A stretch of DNA of 64,000 bases, from NCBI GenBank assembly GCA_023079485.1, contig CM041115.1, positions 45,998,305 through 46,062,304 on the forward strand, written 5' to 3'. Of this stretch, positions 23,711-35,630 are shown in pieces. The notes beneath the pieces are model-generated. The model did not search any database. It was not told the DNA's origin and was given only the letters and a program-made list of their open reading frames with translations. This DNA is from Archilochus colubris (Eukaryota; Chordata; Aves; Apodiformes; Trochilidae). Position 1 is the first letter of the stretch; every line of letters starts with the position of its first letter. A program made the translations under genes and the position numbers.

Positions 23711-24149
23711 ATGAACGGCTACGGCTCTCCGTACCTCTACATGGGCGGCCCGGTGTCGCAACCCCCGCGGGCTCCGCTGCAGCGGACGCCCAAGTGTGCC
23801 CGGTGCCGCAACCACGGCGTGCTGTCCTGGCTGAAGGGCCACAAACGCTACTGCCGCTTCAAGGACTGCACCTGCGAGAAGTGCATCCTCATCATCGAGC
23901 GGCAACGGGTGATGGCCGCGCAGGTGGCGCTGCGCCGGCAACAGGCCAACGAGAGCCTGGAAAGCCTCCTCCCGGACTCCCTGCGCGCCCTCCCGGGGCC
24001 GCCCGGCAGCGCCGAGCCCTCCGCCCCGCCGCCGGGACCGCCGCCCTGCGCAGCGCCGCCGCGGGCCCCCGCCGAGCTGCCTGCCGCTGCTGCCCTGCGC
24101 TGGGCCGCCGAGCCGCCCCCCACTCTCCCGGGGCCGCTCCCCAAGGCAG
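23711..24149 (+). CDS. DMRT3: DMRT3 coding exon 1 (DM domain)
   Basis: This exon encodes residues 1–146 plus the first base of codon 147 of DMRT3, a nuclear DNA-binding regulator known for dI6 spinal interneuron specification and locomotor circuits. The start [15 protein letters not shown] is the family N terminus, and its ATG has A at −3. The DM domain covers about residues 25–72. Intertwined zinc ligands are visible: C29, C32, H44 and C48 for one site, and H35, C53, C55 and C58 for the other. The recognition tail [18 protein letters not shown] follows. Residues 92–146 are a proline/alanine-rich linker. The exon ends AAG GCA G before the donor GTGAGG at 24150, and joins exon 2 to read [10 protein letters not shown], aligning with the known two-exon gene. 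Base composition is extremely GC-rich, unlike exon 2. Confidence 0.97.
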
Positions 24150-25429
24150 GTGAGGCCGGGCAAGCGGGGGGTGGAGGCGGACGCGAAGCCTGGGGTAGGG
24201 AGGGAGGGAGGGCAGCACCAGGGCCGAGGCCCCGACGGGCGGGTCTCGAGGAAGGGGTGCTTGGCGGAAAGGCGAGTCCTTGCCCTTCCCCCCGACGGGC
24301 TCCGTGGGAAGGGGAAGGAGGGAAAGCCCACACTCGGTCCTCCGTCCCGGCAAGCGCACTTTTTAAAAGCAACGAGTGGCACAGTGCCTGGTTCGCCCCT
24401 CAGCCAGGCTCGCAGGCGCCAAGACCGGCGCTGGTACCGGCAAACACCGTTGCTAGGCTGGCGGCCGGAGTTTGGCTGCGGGACCTCCTCCAGGACAGAG
24501 CCTTCACGAGGAGCTTGGGGCAACAGCGATTCTGGGAGCTGGGGGGTCTCTGTGCAGCAAACAGGTTCGGGATGGGGTGCGGCTGGACCTGGGAAGGACG
24601 AGCTGGTTGTTTCGGCTTCTTTCGTGCTTCAGTGTATACCGCCGAGCCGCTCCTGGGGCAGATTTCGGCAGGTCGGGGATGCTGGCCCCAACCGGCCCCC
24701 TGTGAGTGCTACCTACCGGGAACTCATATTGCTGGACGCAAAAGCTACTCGTCGGAGCCGCCGTTCCCTTTCGCGCCTCATGCCCGGGCGAGAGCCGGCA
24801 GCCTACCCCGACTGGGATGCCCGCCATGTAGTGACTGCGGCGAAATTTTACCCCCTGCCCCGGGTGGGAAATAGCAACCCCTGGCGACTGCTGCACAGCT
24901 TGGCTCCTTACAGCTCGCTACCGGGCGGCCCCACACCCGCGGGGTGGTTGAGGAGGAGCGGGACCAGCCGGCCTCTCTCCGAGGGCACTTCTAGCGTCTT
25001 TCCCCGGCCCCGGAGGCGTTCGCTTGGCACTGTTCTGTGCTCTTCCAGCTCTGGGGAAGACACAGCCCCGGGGGCCGAGGCAGAGGCACGACAGGGTCTG
25101 TTCGTATGGCGGGATTGCGGGTGGACTGGCACCCGCTTCTCCCTGTCCAGCCCTCGGCACAACCTGACCGCCCTCTGTCCCTCCTTGTACCTTGTACATC
25201 CCTTGTACCTCCGCCCGATCCCGACCCGTCCGCTCCCCAAATTTCCGTCTGACCTCCGGCAGCCTCCCCGCCGGCTCGGAGCCCCTCTACATCGTCCCCA
25301 CACCCCCCCACTCCCCCCCCGCCCGTACCCGGGACGGAGCTTTGCCGTGGCTGGGACCTCGTGGAGGGTAAGAAAAGGCGTGAAAAAGAAGGGAAAAGCC
25401 CGCCTTGCCTCCTTCCAGAAAGTGAAACA

Positions 25430-25580
25430 AATAAACTTCGCCAGCAGGATATAAATCTGGCAGATAGGAACGGTATTGACTTGCATGCTCAACTTTTGTT
25501 GCCCCTGATATATGAACTTCCCAGCTTAAAAGATTACAGTAATCACGGTAGGACAGTGTAAATCGAATCTGATAGCAATA
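25430..25580. promoter_or_regulatory. Candidate conserved intronic element
   Basis: A sharp switch from CpG island to an AT-balanced, repeat-free block containing GATATAAATCTGGCAGATAG, AAAGATTACAGTAATCACGG and AATCGAATCTGATAGCAATA. The nested GATTAC/TAATC words are paired- or homeobox-like. It is proposed from texture alone. Confidence 0.25.
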
Positions 25581-26640
25581 ACTTTTGGGGAAGGTCAGGC
25601 TGAAGTGAAATGTTACCAAGCAACAGGCGTTTTGTTTGCAAAATACAATCAAAGTGTATTGATGAGAAATTTTTCCTTGCCAGCCAGTCAGCACTTTCTG
25701 CTAACAGCTTTACGGGGCATGAGGTGGAGGGGAAGGGGGCGGGGGGAGAAAAAAGTGGAGGTGATCATAAATCAAGACCCGTGGCGCCGGTCCCCTCCGC
25801 AGTGAGGTCGGGTTGGGGGGGACAACTACAGCGACACCTCTGCCCCGGGTCCGGGGGTGCCGGGGAGCAGCCCCGGTTGTAGACCTCTCTCTGCTGTCTT
25901 CCGTCTCCTAAAACAATTGTTACAGAGTTTGTTTTTTTCTCCGTCTTTTATGAACATGGGAATCCTTGAGAGAAAAGCAGAAAACCAGCCCATTGGAGGG
26001 TTCTCCTGTCACTGTTTAACCAGACAGCGGTTTTATTTCCAACTATTCTGCATGCTTTGAATGTCAGGGCTTTCTCTTCCCTCTCTCCCTGCTACCTATA
26101 TTAATACCGTCGTGAGAATAGATGATGTAATTATTTGTAATTATTTGTTCCCCCGGAATGACACACTTTTAGCCCTCACACGGACATTAATCTCCCTGAA
26201 GGTGTTTTTCAGCACAGAGGAGGTATTTCCCAATATACGGTAGAATCAGATCCGTTTAGTTTTATTTGTGCGAGATCTTGTCATTTCAATGGGACAGTTG
26301 TGAAGTTCTGTTCTTTGCAAACGACGTGCTCAGAAACTACCCCTGTTGCATCTGCTTGTGTTACCTTGTGTTAATTCCTCCCCCTGCTATATGCTCATTA
26401 ACTTTCATCTTCCAAATGAGTGTGTGTTACTTTTCTCTGTCTTAGCAATAATTACCAAGGCTAGCAAATAATAAATACAACGATGTATTGAGCCTTCTGT
26501 TAATTTCAGATCCATCTTAGTGCAGCACAGCCATCTCTATGGTAGTTTGGAAGCTGCCTAGTGTTCTATGAAGTACCTTAGGTATCTTTGAAGATGAGGA
26601 AGAAAGTTTGGACAGAAAGTAATTTAGAACAAACAGCAAA

Positions 26641-26833
26641 CCAAGGGACCCCTAAACCAACCAATGAGTCGCCACCACCAGAGAACAACAAAAAACAAGC
26701 AATATAGCAAGCCCACTGACACACCAAAACAGAATTACAAATAAAAAGAAAAAAAAAGAAAGAAAGAAAAAGGAAAAACAATGCAAGACCAACCAAAAAA
26801 TAATCCCAAACCAAAAACCCCACAAAAACCACT
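26641..26833. repeat. A/C-rich low-complexity tract
   Basis: The + strand is dominated by A and C (AACCAACC, ACAACAAAAAACAAGC, AAAGAAAGAAAGAAAAAGG). It is low-complexity DNA in the DMRT3 intron, with no coding potential beyond a trivial hydrophobic antisense frame. Confidence 0.8.
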
Positions 26834-27428
26834 GCAAGCATTACGTGACTTTAATTTTATGTGCCTTTATGCTAGTTCTGGTATTAGTTGATTCTAATAA
26901 TAGAAAGAGGTAAAATACCAGATATTTTTGGGATCCAAGAAAATCTGCATTTCAGGAAGAGCTGTTCTAACAATCAATGCACAAGCTGTTTTAACAGAAA
27001 GTCAGTAGGAATATGTAAAAAGCGATTTTGGTTCCAAAGTATTAGACCAAGTTTTCCAGACAAGTTATTAACTTGAGGACAGGTTCTCTCTCACCTGTTT
27101 TTCTTTTATTTGGCTTCTTCACAGTATTTGCTTTATGATCCTTAATGTATAAATAGGCATCAAAAAACTGGGGTGTATGTTGGCCCAAAGTCATAGCAAC
27201 TTTATTTATTTATGTAGATTTTACTGTGAATACGTGCACGGTTTTCCCATTCTCTTCGTTGGTGTCTGTATTTCCACTGTATCTCTGTAGATCTGAATGT
27301 GTGTCTGTCTCTACCTATGCATGTGTATTATTTGGTGAATACTCCCCATGGTTTACATCAATGCAAAAGCAATTTCTTCAGTTTGCACAGGGCTGGCAAA
27401 ATAATACTTAAATGCAGAGAACTTGATA

Positions 27429-27506
27429 AAAACTAAACATAAACAAACAGAAAAACCCAAACCAAACAAACATAACTCCACCCAACCAACTAAAGCAACA
27501 AAAATC
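27429..27506. repeat. A/C-rich low-complexity tract
   Basis: A run of AAACAAACAG, CCCAAACC and CCAACCAACT units on the + strand, similar to the neighbouring tracts at 26.6 and 28.1 kb. Confidence 0.8.
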
Positions 27507-27767
27507 GAACCTCAGAAATATCTGAGGTTGGTATTTCTTCCTTAAAGCTTAGAACGTTCTCATGTAAAGCTTATGAGTGTTGCTAAAAAAATCTTTAGTT
27601 GTATAATCTGAGCACCAAATTAATATTTTTGTACCTGGAAATATTTTGAGGTTTATATATGCATGCAATATTCTTACAATTCAGTGCCTACATAAGGACA
27701 TTCATACAGTGTGTTTCCCAGCCTGTCGTTATTCAACGATTGCTGCTTTGTGCCTATGTTAAACAGA

Positions 27768-28066
27768 CGAAAACCCTGACCTCGGCATCTCCCGTGGAGG
27801 ACTGGGGACAGCCTCCAGGCGTTCCTCCCGGGGGGGACGTGGTGTCCAAACGAGGAAAAAGCATCGTGAAAAACAATCTGCCGGGCAGGGGAACCCGCTG
27901 GGTGAGCCGGCAGCGGCCGTGCGATCGGATCGGCCCAGCGCGCCGGGGGTGACACCGCGCACCGCGGCTGCGGCCGCTGAGCGAAACCACCCGGCACCGG
28001 CGGCCAGAAACGCTCTAGTAAAGGCAGGGGCGAAAAGCAACCCCCTCTCGAAAAGCAACCCCCTCT
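27768..28066. promoter_or_regulatory. Isolated intronic CpG islet
   Basis: About 300 bp of CpG-rich DNA, including GGATCGGCCCAGCGCGCCGG and CACCGCGGCTGCGGCCGCTG, inside otherwise AT-rich intron. It ends in a perfect tandem duplication of the 18-mer CGAAAAGCAACCCCCTCT (28031–28048 and 28049–28066) and is followed at once by an A/C-rich tract. It could be an internal promoter, an enhancer or inserted DNA. No gene structure is visible. Confidence 0.5.
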
Positions 28067-28330
28067 CCCCCCAAAAAACCCCCAAATCAAAACAACAAAC
28101 AACGAGCCAAAAACAAAGAAACAACTAGCCGAAAAACAACCAACCAAAAACAAACAAAAAAAAGCCCAAAACCAAAAAACCAAACAACCCCCAACCAACC
28201 AACCAACCAACCAAAAAAACCCCCACAAACAAACAAAAAAATAAACCCCAAAACCAAACCAAACAACAAAGCCCCAACAGAAAACCCCAAGATACCAACC
28301 AACTAACCAAACAAAAAAACCCAACAAACC
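28067..28330. repeat. Long A/C-rich tract with CC-doublet array
   Basis: About 260 bp almost devoid of T and nearly devoid of G on the + strand. At 28191–28212 six CC doublets are separated by AA, so the minus strand carries six GG doublets spaced by TT, suited to a two-tetrad G-quadruplex. Confidence 0.85.
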
Positions 28331-30976
28331 AAATACAATAGCATCCAAACTCAGTGTAACCAACAGAGGATAATTATCCTCCTGTTAATATCAACATTTT
28401 ATTTAAATCACCGGAATCCGATTCGACTCTGTGAGCCCGGCAGCCGGGTGAGACGCATCGCTATGAGCTGTGCTTTATGAGGAGACTGTCTGAGGCTGAG
28501 CCGTGATCTCTGCAGTCTTCTGATGAGAAAGATGCAAACTTAAGTGGGAAAAGTCTTTGGAATGTGAAGAAAAATTTTAACCAAATCTCAGCCAAATATA
28601 CCTGAAATATCTTAAAACCAGTAATTTGTAAGGATTATGGAGGGTATAAGGGAAATCTAATCTGATCAATTTTTTAGTAGCATATATTTCTCCCCGGTGG
28701 TACTTGTTACCAGCCCACAAAGAGACTCTTGAAAAGCACGGTAGTTCTGAAGCCTGCTCGACCTGTATGTGGCCCATTTGGTAATATTTGGTAGCACAGT
28801 GCAATCTATGTGGAAATTACAACCACTGTCTCCCTTAACTGCCTCTCTGGCTCTGGAAAGACTGAGACAGGAAATTAACTGTCTTCCAGCTGCCCAGTAA
28901 GATTTTGATGTTTAAATTGCCCATTTCACTCAGATGTGAATTATTCTAAACATCCTGTCTTTTGTACAAAATGCATGATTATGAACATTTGATGGAATTA
29001 GGAGGGAAAGGTAGTGTGAAGCCATCCTCATAAGGATACACACTGCCAGTTTACTGCAGGCAAACATTTCCTGCATTCCCCTTCAGATGCTCAGGCAAGA
29101 CTGCTGCACTGAGTGTATAAGGAAGTGTCTACATATATTGCCTGTTCTGTAATATACCTACATGCAGAGTTGTTGTTTCTCTGTTTGCACTGGATAGAGA
29201 CCATGCCCAGTGTAAAAATGGGGACCCAAATCAGGTTATTCTGCTAAAAGAGGGAGAGATCTTTCTAAGGGCATTCATAATCCTCAGATTCACTCAATCT
29301 CAAGTAGCAGCATCCCAGCACTCTGTAGGATGGCCTGTCATTTCTGCCTGGCGCAGCCATTTTCATGATGAGAACCTCCCTTTACCACACTATCAAGCTG
29401 AGCTCAGCCAGGATCTTATCTTTCTCTACAGCTTCCATTCTCGTGAGCATAACAATTTCTTGCTAGGTAAATTGCACTAGTAGAGTTTGTCTCAAACCGA
29501 TCTGTTCAACACTAAACTTACCCCTCTTCAGAGTGCAACACTCTACGTGTTAACTGGGGTGAGAGAGAGGCAGGAGTGTTCATGCTGACCAGTGAGGCTC
29601 AACTGATTGCACACATTTAACTTGTTTCTTCTGGATTAGGCAGGGGTGATCATCAGCACATTTTCAGAACTTTTACTTGTTTCTTTTAACTTCTTTCTCT
29701 AGCTGTGTTTATCATCAGGGGTTTGGAGAAACACACAAGTATTTGTATTTATTTCTGCAGATAGTCTGTCAGATATATGTGTGCAAAAGCACTACCCTAT
29801 GCAGTTAAAGCAAGCTGTGCCACTGTCAACTTGGACAAAGATCCTTAGCTGAGACATCAATGCTTCCCAGGGAGATGATCATTGAGAAGTATGAGGAAGG
29901 CCAGCAGAACAGCATTCTTGGGAAATATGTGCAAACAATCTCAAGCAAATACATTGGCACCCTTACGCATAAGCTATGAAAGCTTTTAACCTTTCCTCTA
30001 TTTCTTTCTGGCAAACAGTTGTATCTAAAAGTTTTTCACACTCTGGACAGGCATTAGCAAAGTGACCAGAGATCTGAGATACCCCCCCTTATTGAGTGTC
30101 TGTCTAGAGACAATGTGGTGAACAAACTTGTTTTCAGCCCTGTACTCAGCTCTTGACCTTCTTAGTTTAGCAAAAAAACCCAAGTTACCTGGGGCAAGGG
30201 CTGAGGGAAGTTGTAGAGTTTTCATCCGTGGAATTACATAAAAGTCTGCTGAGCACCCTGCTCTATATTTCAGGTTACTCTACTTCTGCCTTGAACAGGA
30301 GGTCAGACCAGTTGTCTTTCAGAGGTGTGCTCTAAACCGAATTTTTCTAGATTCTGGGCTTCAATGGGCCAAGCTGTCAGCTGTACTCTAGGTCTTGGAG
30401 GAAAGAAAGGCCCATGATTCTTGCTGAGGAAGGAATGAGTGCCTGTAGAGACAGAGTCTGAACTAGAATACACTGATTTATTATAAGACTTCTTTAACCT
30501 TCTGCCAATAGTCAAGATGGAGTGGTTGTACCCATGCTATTTGGCTCTCAGGGTGACTTTTGGTGTGCCAAGTGCCCTCTGGATGTCTTAATCTCACAGT
30601 CGGTTAGATGGTGCTAGTGAGGAGTTATAATGTGAAAGTGCTGAAATTCTTCTAAGAAAGCTTGCACTTCAGTGGTGTATTGTTGCTTTGTAGCCCACGG
30701 GAAAGGACTGATAAAGCATGTTTGATGTAGCTCAAAAAAGACTATTGCTGCTTTTCTTGTACATGTGAAAATGAGACAGATATCTATAAGGCAGCATTTA
30801 GTGTCTAAACCAGTCATAATATTCCTTAGCAGTTTTGTTCTCATGGCATGTTTCAAAGAAGCCTTCATTTTTCCCCTAGGACCCTGCTCTCTTCTCTTCA
30901 AGAAGACTGAATTCTCAATGTATGTAAAACCATTTGGCCTCAGCTTTTCTTTAACTTCTCCACCTTCTCTTTGCAG
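28331..30976. other. 3' part of DMRT3 intron, no gene seen
   Basis: AT-rich intronic DNA with no long repeat, no RNA gene and no recognisable exon before the acceptor at 30976. Confidence 0.6.
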
Positions 30977-31941
30977 ATATGAATGAAGAGAGGCTGGGCG
31001 ATGCCAGTGGAGCAGACAGTGCTGAGACCTACAGTGACAAAGACACAGACCAAAGGAGTTCCCCAGACATGACTAAAGCCAAAAACTGCTTCACACCTGA
31101 AAGCCCTGAAATTGTTTCAGTGGATGAGGTTGGTTATGCTGTTCAGAAAAATGGAGGGACCACAGAGAGCCATCCAGACAGCCCCAAGTACCACCCAGAG
31201 CAGAACCACCTCCTGATAGAAGGTCCTTCTGGGACAGTTTCTTTACCTTTCAGTTTGAAAGCCAACAGACCTCCACTTGAAGTCTTGAAAAAGATCTTTC
31301 CTAACCAAAAGCCAACTGTGCTGGAGTTGATCCTGAAGGGGTGTGGTGGTGATCTGGTGAGTGCTGTAGAGGTTCTTCTGTCCAGTCGGTCTTCAGTGGC
31401 TGGTGGGGAGAGAACTTCTACAGAATCTGATGGTCTCGTTTTGCCATCCAATGGGCACATTTTTGAACACACACTGAGTTCATACCCTATCTCCTCTTCC
31501 AAGTGGTCAGTGGGCTCAGCATTTAGGGTTCCTGACACGCTGAGGTTCTCTGCCGATTCCAGTAGTGTTGTACCAAACCCTCTGGCTGTACCTTTGCAGC
31601 ACCCTTTCCCTCAGCCACCACGCTACCCCTTGATGCTGAGGAACACTTTGACAAGAAACCAGTCCAGCCCATTCCTGCCCAATGATGTCACCCTGTGGAA
31701 CACCATGACACTGCAGCAGCAATACCAGCTACGGTCCCAGTATGTCAGTCCTTTCTCTAGCAACTCAGCCAGTGTTTTCCGAAGCTCACCTGTCCTTCCC
31801 TCCCGCTCATCAGAAGACCCTAGGATCTCAGTCCCTGATGAGGGCTGTCCCATTGTGACTAAGCAACCGATTTACACAGAAGATGAGTATGATGAAAGGT
31901 CTGATTCTTCAGACTCAAGAATACTCAACACATCTTCTTAG
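30977..31941 (+). CDS. DMRT3: DMRT3 coding exon 2 (DMA domain, C terminus)
   Basis: This exon encodes residues 147–467 and the TAG stop of DMRT3. The joined CDS of 1404 bases gives 467 residues, close to the 472 of the human protein. The exon opens with [11 protein letters not shown] after the CAG acceptor. The DMA domain lies at about residues 244–284 ([18 protein letters not shown], then [20 protein letters not shown]); it is a ubiquitin-binding-like helical module typical of DMRT3, 4 and 5. The conserved serine-rich tail ends in [17 protein letters not shown]. Conservation with mammals is very high along the whole exon. Base composition is ordinary here, in contrast to exon 1. No frameshift or internal stop is present. 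Confidence 0.97.
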
Positions 31942-32105
31942 ACTGCCATTTGACACGTGATAGCTAAATTATACTTGCAGTGCAGCTGAACTACTGGGCC
32001 CTAAGAGGAGGGACACATGCTCTACAAAGCCCTTGCAATTGTACTAAAAAGTGACTTTGCTTGGTATTGTACTATAGCAATAAAGACATAACTTATTTAA
32101 TTTCT
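31942..32105 (+). other. DMRT3: DMRT3 3'UTR (short form)
   Basis: Sequence from the stop to just after the first AATAAA. Later hexamers (near 33647, 34376 and 34403) would allow much longer 3'UTRs. Only transcript data can choose between them. Confidence 0.45.
32079..32084 (+). terminator. DMRT3: Poly(A) signal, DMRT3 proximal
   Basis: A canonical AATAAA 138 bases after the stop codon (GCAATAAAGACA). It is the first candidate downstream of DMRT3. Confidence 0.5.
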
Positions 32106-34375
32106 TGCACTTCACTGGTAATGCCAAATAGCAATACTCTGGCTTTAGTGCTGAGTGTGTGTTACAAAGGAAGACTTTCCAGCTATCAGTTATAGGACTC
32201 TGGAAGACTCATAGTGGAAACAGAAGCCCAAGGTCTACTTTGTTCCTTAACACAGAAAAAATGGGGATGTTAAACTAAAATACTTGAATGCTGTTTTGTA
32301 AGAGAGAACTCCTCAGGACATAACAACTCAAACAAATGTAGTTCAATTGCAAAACAAGTACTCTACAGTCTTATGCCAGTGAGCATCCTTGCAGTGAAAG
32401 AGAAGGCAGAAGAAAAAAGTATGCACACAAAACTAGCATGAGTTGCTTGTGTGCCATTTGAGCTTGGACACTTTTCAGAGAAATCATAAGGTTACACTTT
32501 TTCCATGGCTAGCTTGGAATGTGTAATGTCAATGTAAAACCAATTACAGCTGTGAATTGCATGAAGTGTATTGTGAAATGAACACCAGATTAAGCATTAT
32601 CAGGTTAATGTAGCATGCTAAGGACTCTAGAAAAATTAACTAAGATGATGATCTTGGTTTATGTCATTTATACTGGGCAAATAAAATTTCTGAAGATTGA
32701 GAGCTAATTAGTCCTCAGCCAGGGTTAGAATGTCCAGGTCCAACTACTGCAGTCAAGGGAAGTCTCTTTTTCCAAATCTGAGATCTGCTTCCCTGCCTTG
32801 TAGCTTGCAATTGAGATCAGCTAAATGTTGTCATCAGGAATGCTGAGGTCTCTTGAGTGTATACTGCAGCACTTCCAGGCTCAGCTGAGTAAAGCAGAGC
32901 TTGCTACAGTCACAGCAAGCAGAAAAAAAAGGCTCTCCCAATACTTCTGAAGAATCTTTTTTCCTATGCTGTAGAAGTAGAAAAAATGAAATAGGATGTA
33001 ATAGCAGGCATTTCTTTAAAATAATATTTAGCCAAATGGTAACTTCCTAAATCTAGAAAAGTAATGGTTTGAACAATTTATTGCATGTTTGCATGCATTG
33101 ATTACACGGAATATCTTACATGTGTCAGAGTAACATTAGGAATTGCTTCTGATAAGGAATGCCACTAAATTAATTGTCCACTTAGAAAATTTTTAAGGTT
33201 TTAGTGCTATTTTTTTCAACCATTCACAAGTGACTGCATCTGCTTGGCAGCTGGCTTTTCCAAAACACACCTCTGAATGCAGATGAAATGTCTGTCAGAT
33301 CTGTCAGGTGTATGGATTAGTCCCAGACCTCAAAAGCAACTGAGGCTGCCATGAAGTTGGACTCTAAGGCAGATGGGCTTTAAAAAATGTAATATATGTT
33401 ATCTGGTGCCATTGATGATATTAATGCCTCATTTGGCATTTCACATTTTGTAAGGTTTGTGCACCCAGTGAATCTTGCATTTTATAGGGGTGCTGAACAT
33501 GCACAGAGAGGAAAATAATGATTTTATTTTCCTTCGGGGATAAATGAACAGAAAAATACTTTTTCTTGTATAATTTTCTGACCTGTTCAGAACAGCAATT
33601 TGTTAGTGATAAGGCAAAGACATAAAGGCATGGGGGAGGAAGAAAGAAAATAAACAGTTTCCCTTATGGAAGCATAAATGTGAAAACGTCTGGAATTTTC
33701 ATAAACGCAGAATTACAGTTTTGTGCTGACAGATTTGCCTGTACTCATATGGCTTTTGTAAACAAATTCATCTTTAAGCCACTCCACAGAAAAAAAGTAA
33801 TTGATAAAATAGGCTTGATCCTGCAAACCAAAAGGAATGAGGTAGTAAAATGCTGTGATCTGACAGCATGGCCAAATTAATTGTGAAAGGCTAGGTGAGA
33901 GCAGATAGCTCCAGGAGTGCTGACTGGTTTTGAGCTCACATACTAAGTAGTTTTTACACCAGAAAAAACACAATGTTTAGGCATCCCTTTACATTGAATG
34001 AATTTTTAAATTATTATTATTTTTGCTACAGAGGATGATTCTTCTCCAGCAGAAAGACCGGACAGTGGCACCTACAACACCTCATAGTGACCTTACACAC
34101 TGTGGTCTGTGGGTTTTCAGAAAACAGAATTTTGGCATCTGGAAACTGGGACACATCTTTCGAAGAAGGGTGAACCTTGACTAAACTGGAGTCAGCTAGT
34201 ATCATTCTAAACACTTGTGGTGCAAAATGAAGAGTAAGTAGTGTAGTTTTAAAAATTGGATCTCTTGATAAACTATTTTCTGAAAAAGCAAACAAACTGA
34301 AAGAATCCTAGTCACATGTGCTAAAATATCTTTCCATTCAATCACAATTATTTATGTTTTGTTTGTTTTTTCTGA

Positions 34376-34408
34376 AATAAAGTATACCTAAATGTGTTCA
34401 AAATAAAA
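34376..34408 (+). terminator. DMRT3: Distal poly(A) signal pair
   Basis: Two AATAAA hexamers (GAAATAAAGTAT and AAAATAAAAAAT) lie within 35 bases, about 2.45 kb after the stop and followed by a TTTTGGTGTTG stretch. They may end a long DMRT3 3'UTR. Confidence 0.35.
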
Positions 34409-35164
34409 AATTAAAGTTTTGGTGTTGAACAAAGTTTTTTTTTTGACCACATGGTATATTTGCTATCTAGAAGATTAGAGTTTTACAAAACATGAATTGG
34501 CCTGCAATAGTATCTTTGAGCAATTACTTTTTTTCTCACTTCTCACAGCTGTATTTTCCAGGCTGGCACTGCAAAGACAGTTCTTAACTCCTAGCTGTCA
34601 CCTAGCAGGGACCTCTTGGTGTGTTGGTAGGTCCTCTTTCTGCCCACAGGGCAGACCTGTTCTGCAGACCCTCACCATGCTGGCAGGGGATGCTCACCCA
34701 CTCCCCACCCTCATGCCCCGGGCAACTGATGGGTATGGGAGCCCCCTTTCTGCAGGACCACTGGGTGTCCCATCCATCTGGGCCACGACATGGGGACATC
34801 CCAGAGCTGATAGGTCCCACTCTGGCTCGGGACGTGTTTTTACCAGAATGGTGACAGCTGTGTCACCGCAGCTGGCAACAGCAGGGACGAGTCCTGATTC
34901 CACTGAGTGCCCGCCGAAGTGCAGCATCCTTTCTCACGGCTCCTGAACCCTTCTGCTTTCCAGCTCCATCTTGTGGTTAAAAAAGAGTATTTTCATATTG
35001 GAGCAAATACTAAATAGCGTGGAAGCGAGAAGTCGTGTGAGTGAGGAAGGATAAAAGCTTCTATGCTCGGAAACGCGCAGTGAGAAAAATGGATTTAAGA
35101 AAGTCGTCAAGAAAGATGGACTGAGCCAGACGAGGCCTTTGCTTAGAAACCACAGAGCACAGAG

Positions 35165-35274
35165 GGTTTGGTGGTTTTTGTTTTGTTTTGTTTTGTTTGT
35201 TTGTTTTTGTGTGGGGTTTTTTTTGTTTTGTTTTTGTTCTGTGGTTTGTTTGTTTGGTTTTTTGTTTTGTTTTT
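35165..35274. repeat. T/G-rich low-complexity tract
   Basis: About 110 bp of TTTG, GTTTGTTTG and GGTTTTTT units on the + strand. It is the reverse-strand counterpart of the A/C-rich tracts elsewhere in the window. Confidence 0.85.
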
Positions 35275-35608
35275 AATGGTATGTTGGAGAAGCTGTGGCT
35301 TTCTTGGAGCAAGAGAGCTTCACCCTTTACCCTCTGTACAATTCTATCTGCTTGAGCAGCTGCCCCGGGAGCCTCTCTGGGATGCTCCGAGGCTACTTCT
35401 TGGCCTGTCAAACATCTGATTTCACTGCCAGCTCTCTGCAGATGTACACAGAACCAACGGGCAATGTGTCTCTGCTTGTCCTTAGCATCAGTGCAGGCCC
35501 ACCAGGGACCAGAGCAGTGTGCTCTGCAGAGACTGGCTACTGCTACTTAATCCCTGTTCATTAACCCCTCTAGCTATGACAAGGGGGATAAGGCTAAAAA
35601 TGATGTAA

Positions 35609-35630
35609 ACAATAACAATAACAATAATTT
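35609..35630. repeat. Short ACAATA repeat
   Basis: Three to four consecutive ACAATA units. Confidence 0.8.

Larger units (their letters stand above)
24150..30976 (+). other. DMRT3: DMRT3 intron
   Basis: A 6.8 kb intron with donor GTGAGG and acceptor CTTCTCTTTGCAG. Its phase (one base before, two after) joins the two coding exons into one frame. The CpG island continues to about 25.3 kb; the rest is AT-rich with A/C-rich tracts and one isolated CpG islet. No internal exon is apparent. The long open frames crossing 24150–25454 are GC-composition artefacts. Confidence 0.9.

Noticed and set aside
23102..24523. 473-codon minus-strand open frame over DMRT3 exon 1
   Set aside because: It is the antisense shadow of a very GC-rich coding exon, and its low-complexity Arg/Gly/Pro composition resembles no family.
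24150..25454. 434-codon + strand open frame just after DMRT3 exon 1
   Set aside because: It runs through the CpG-island part of the DMRT3 intron. The donor at 24150 and the exon 2 join explain the gene fully, and the translation has no recognisable domain.
27674..28363. 229-codon minus-strand frame rich in Phe, Trp, Gly and Val
   Set aside because: Most of it is the translation of the reverse complement of an A/C-only tract, so the apparent membrane protein is an artefact.
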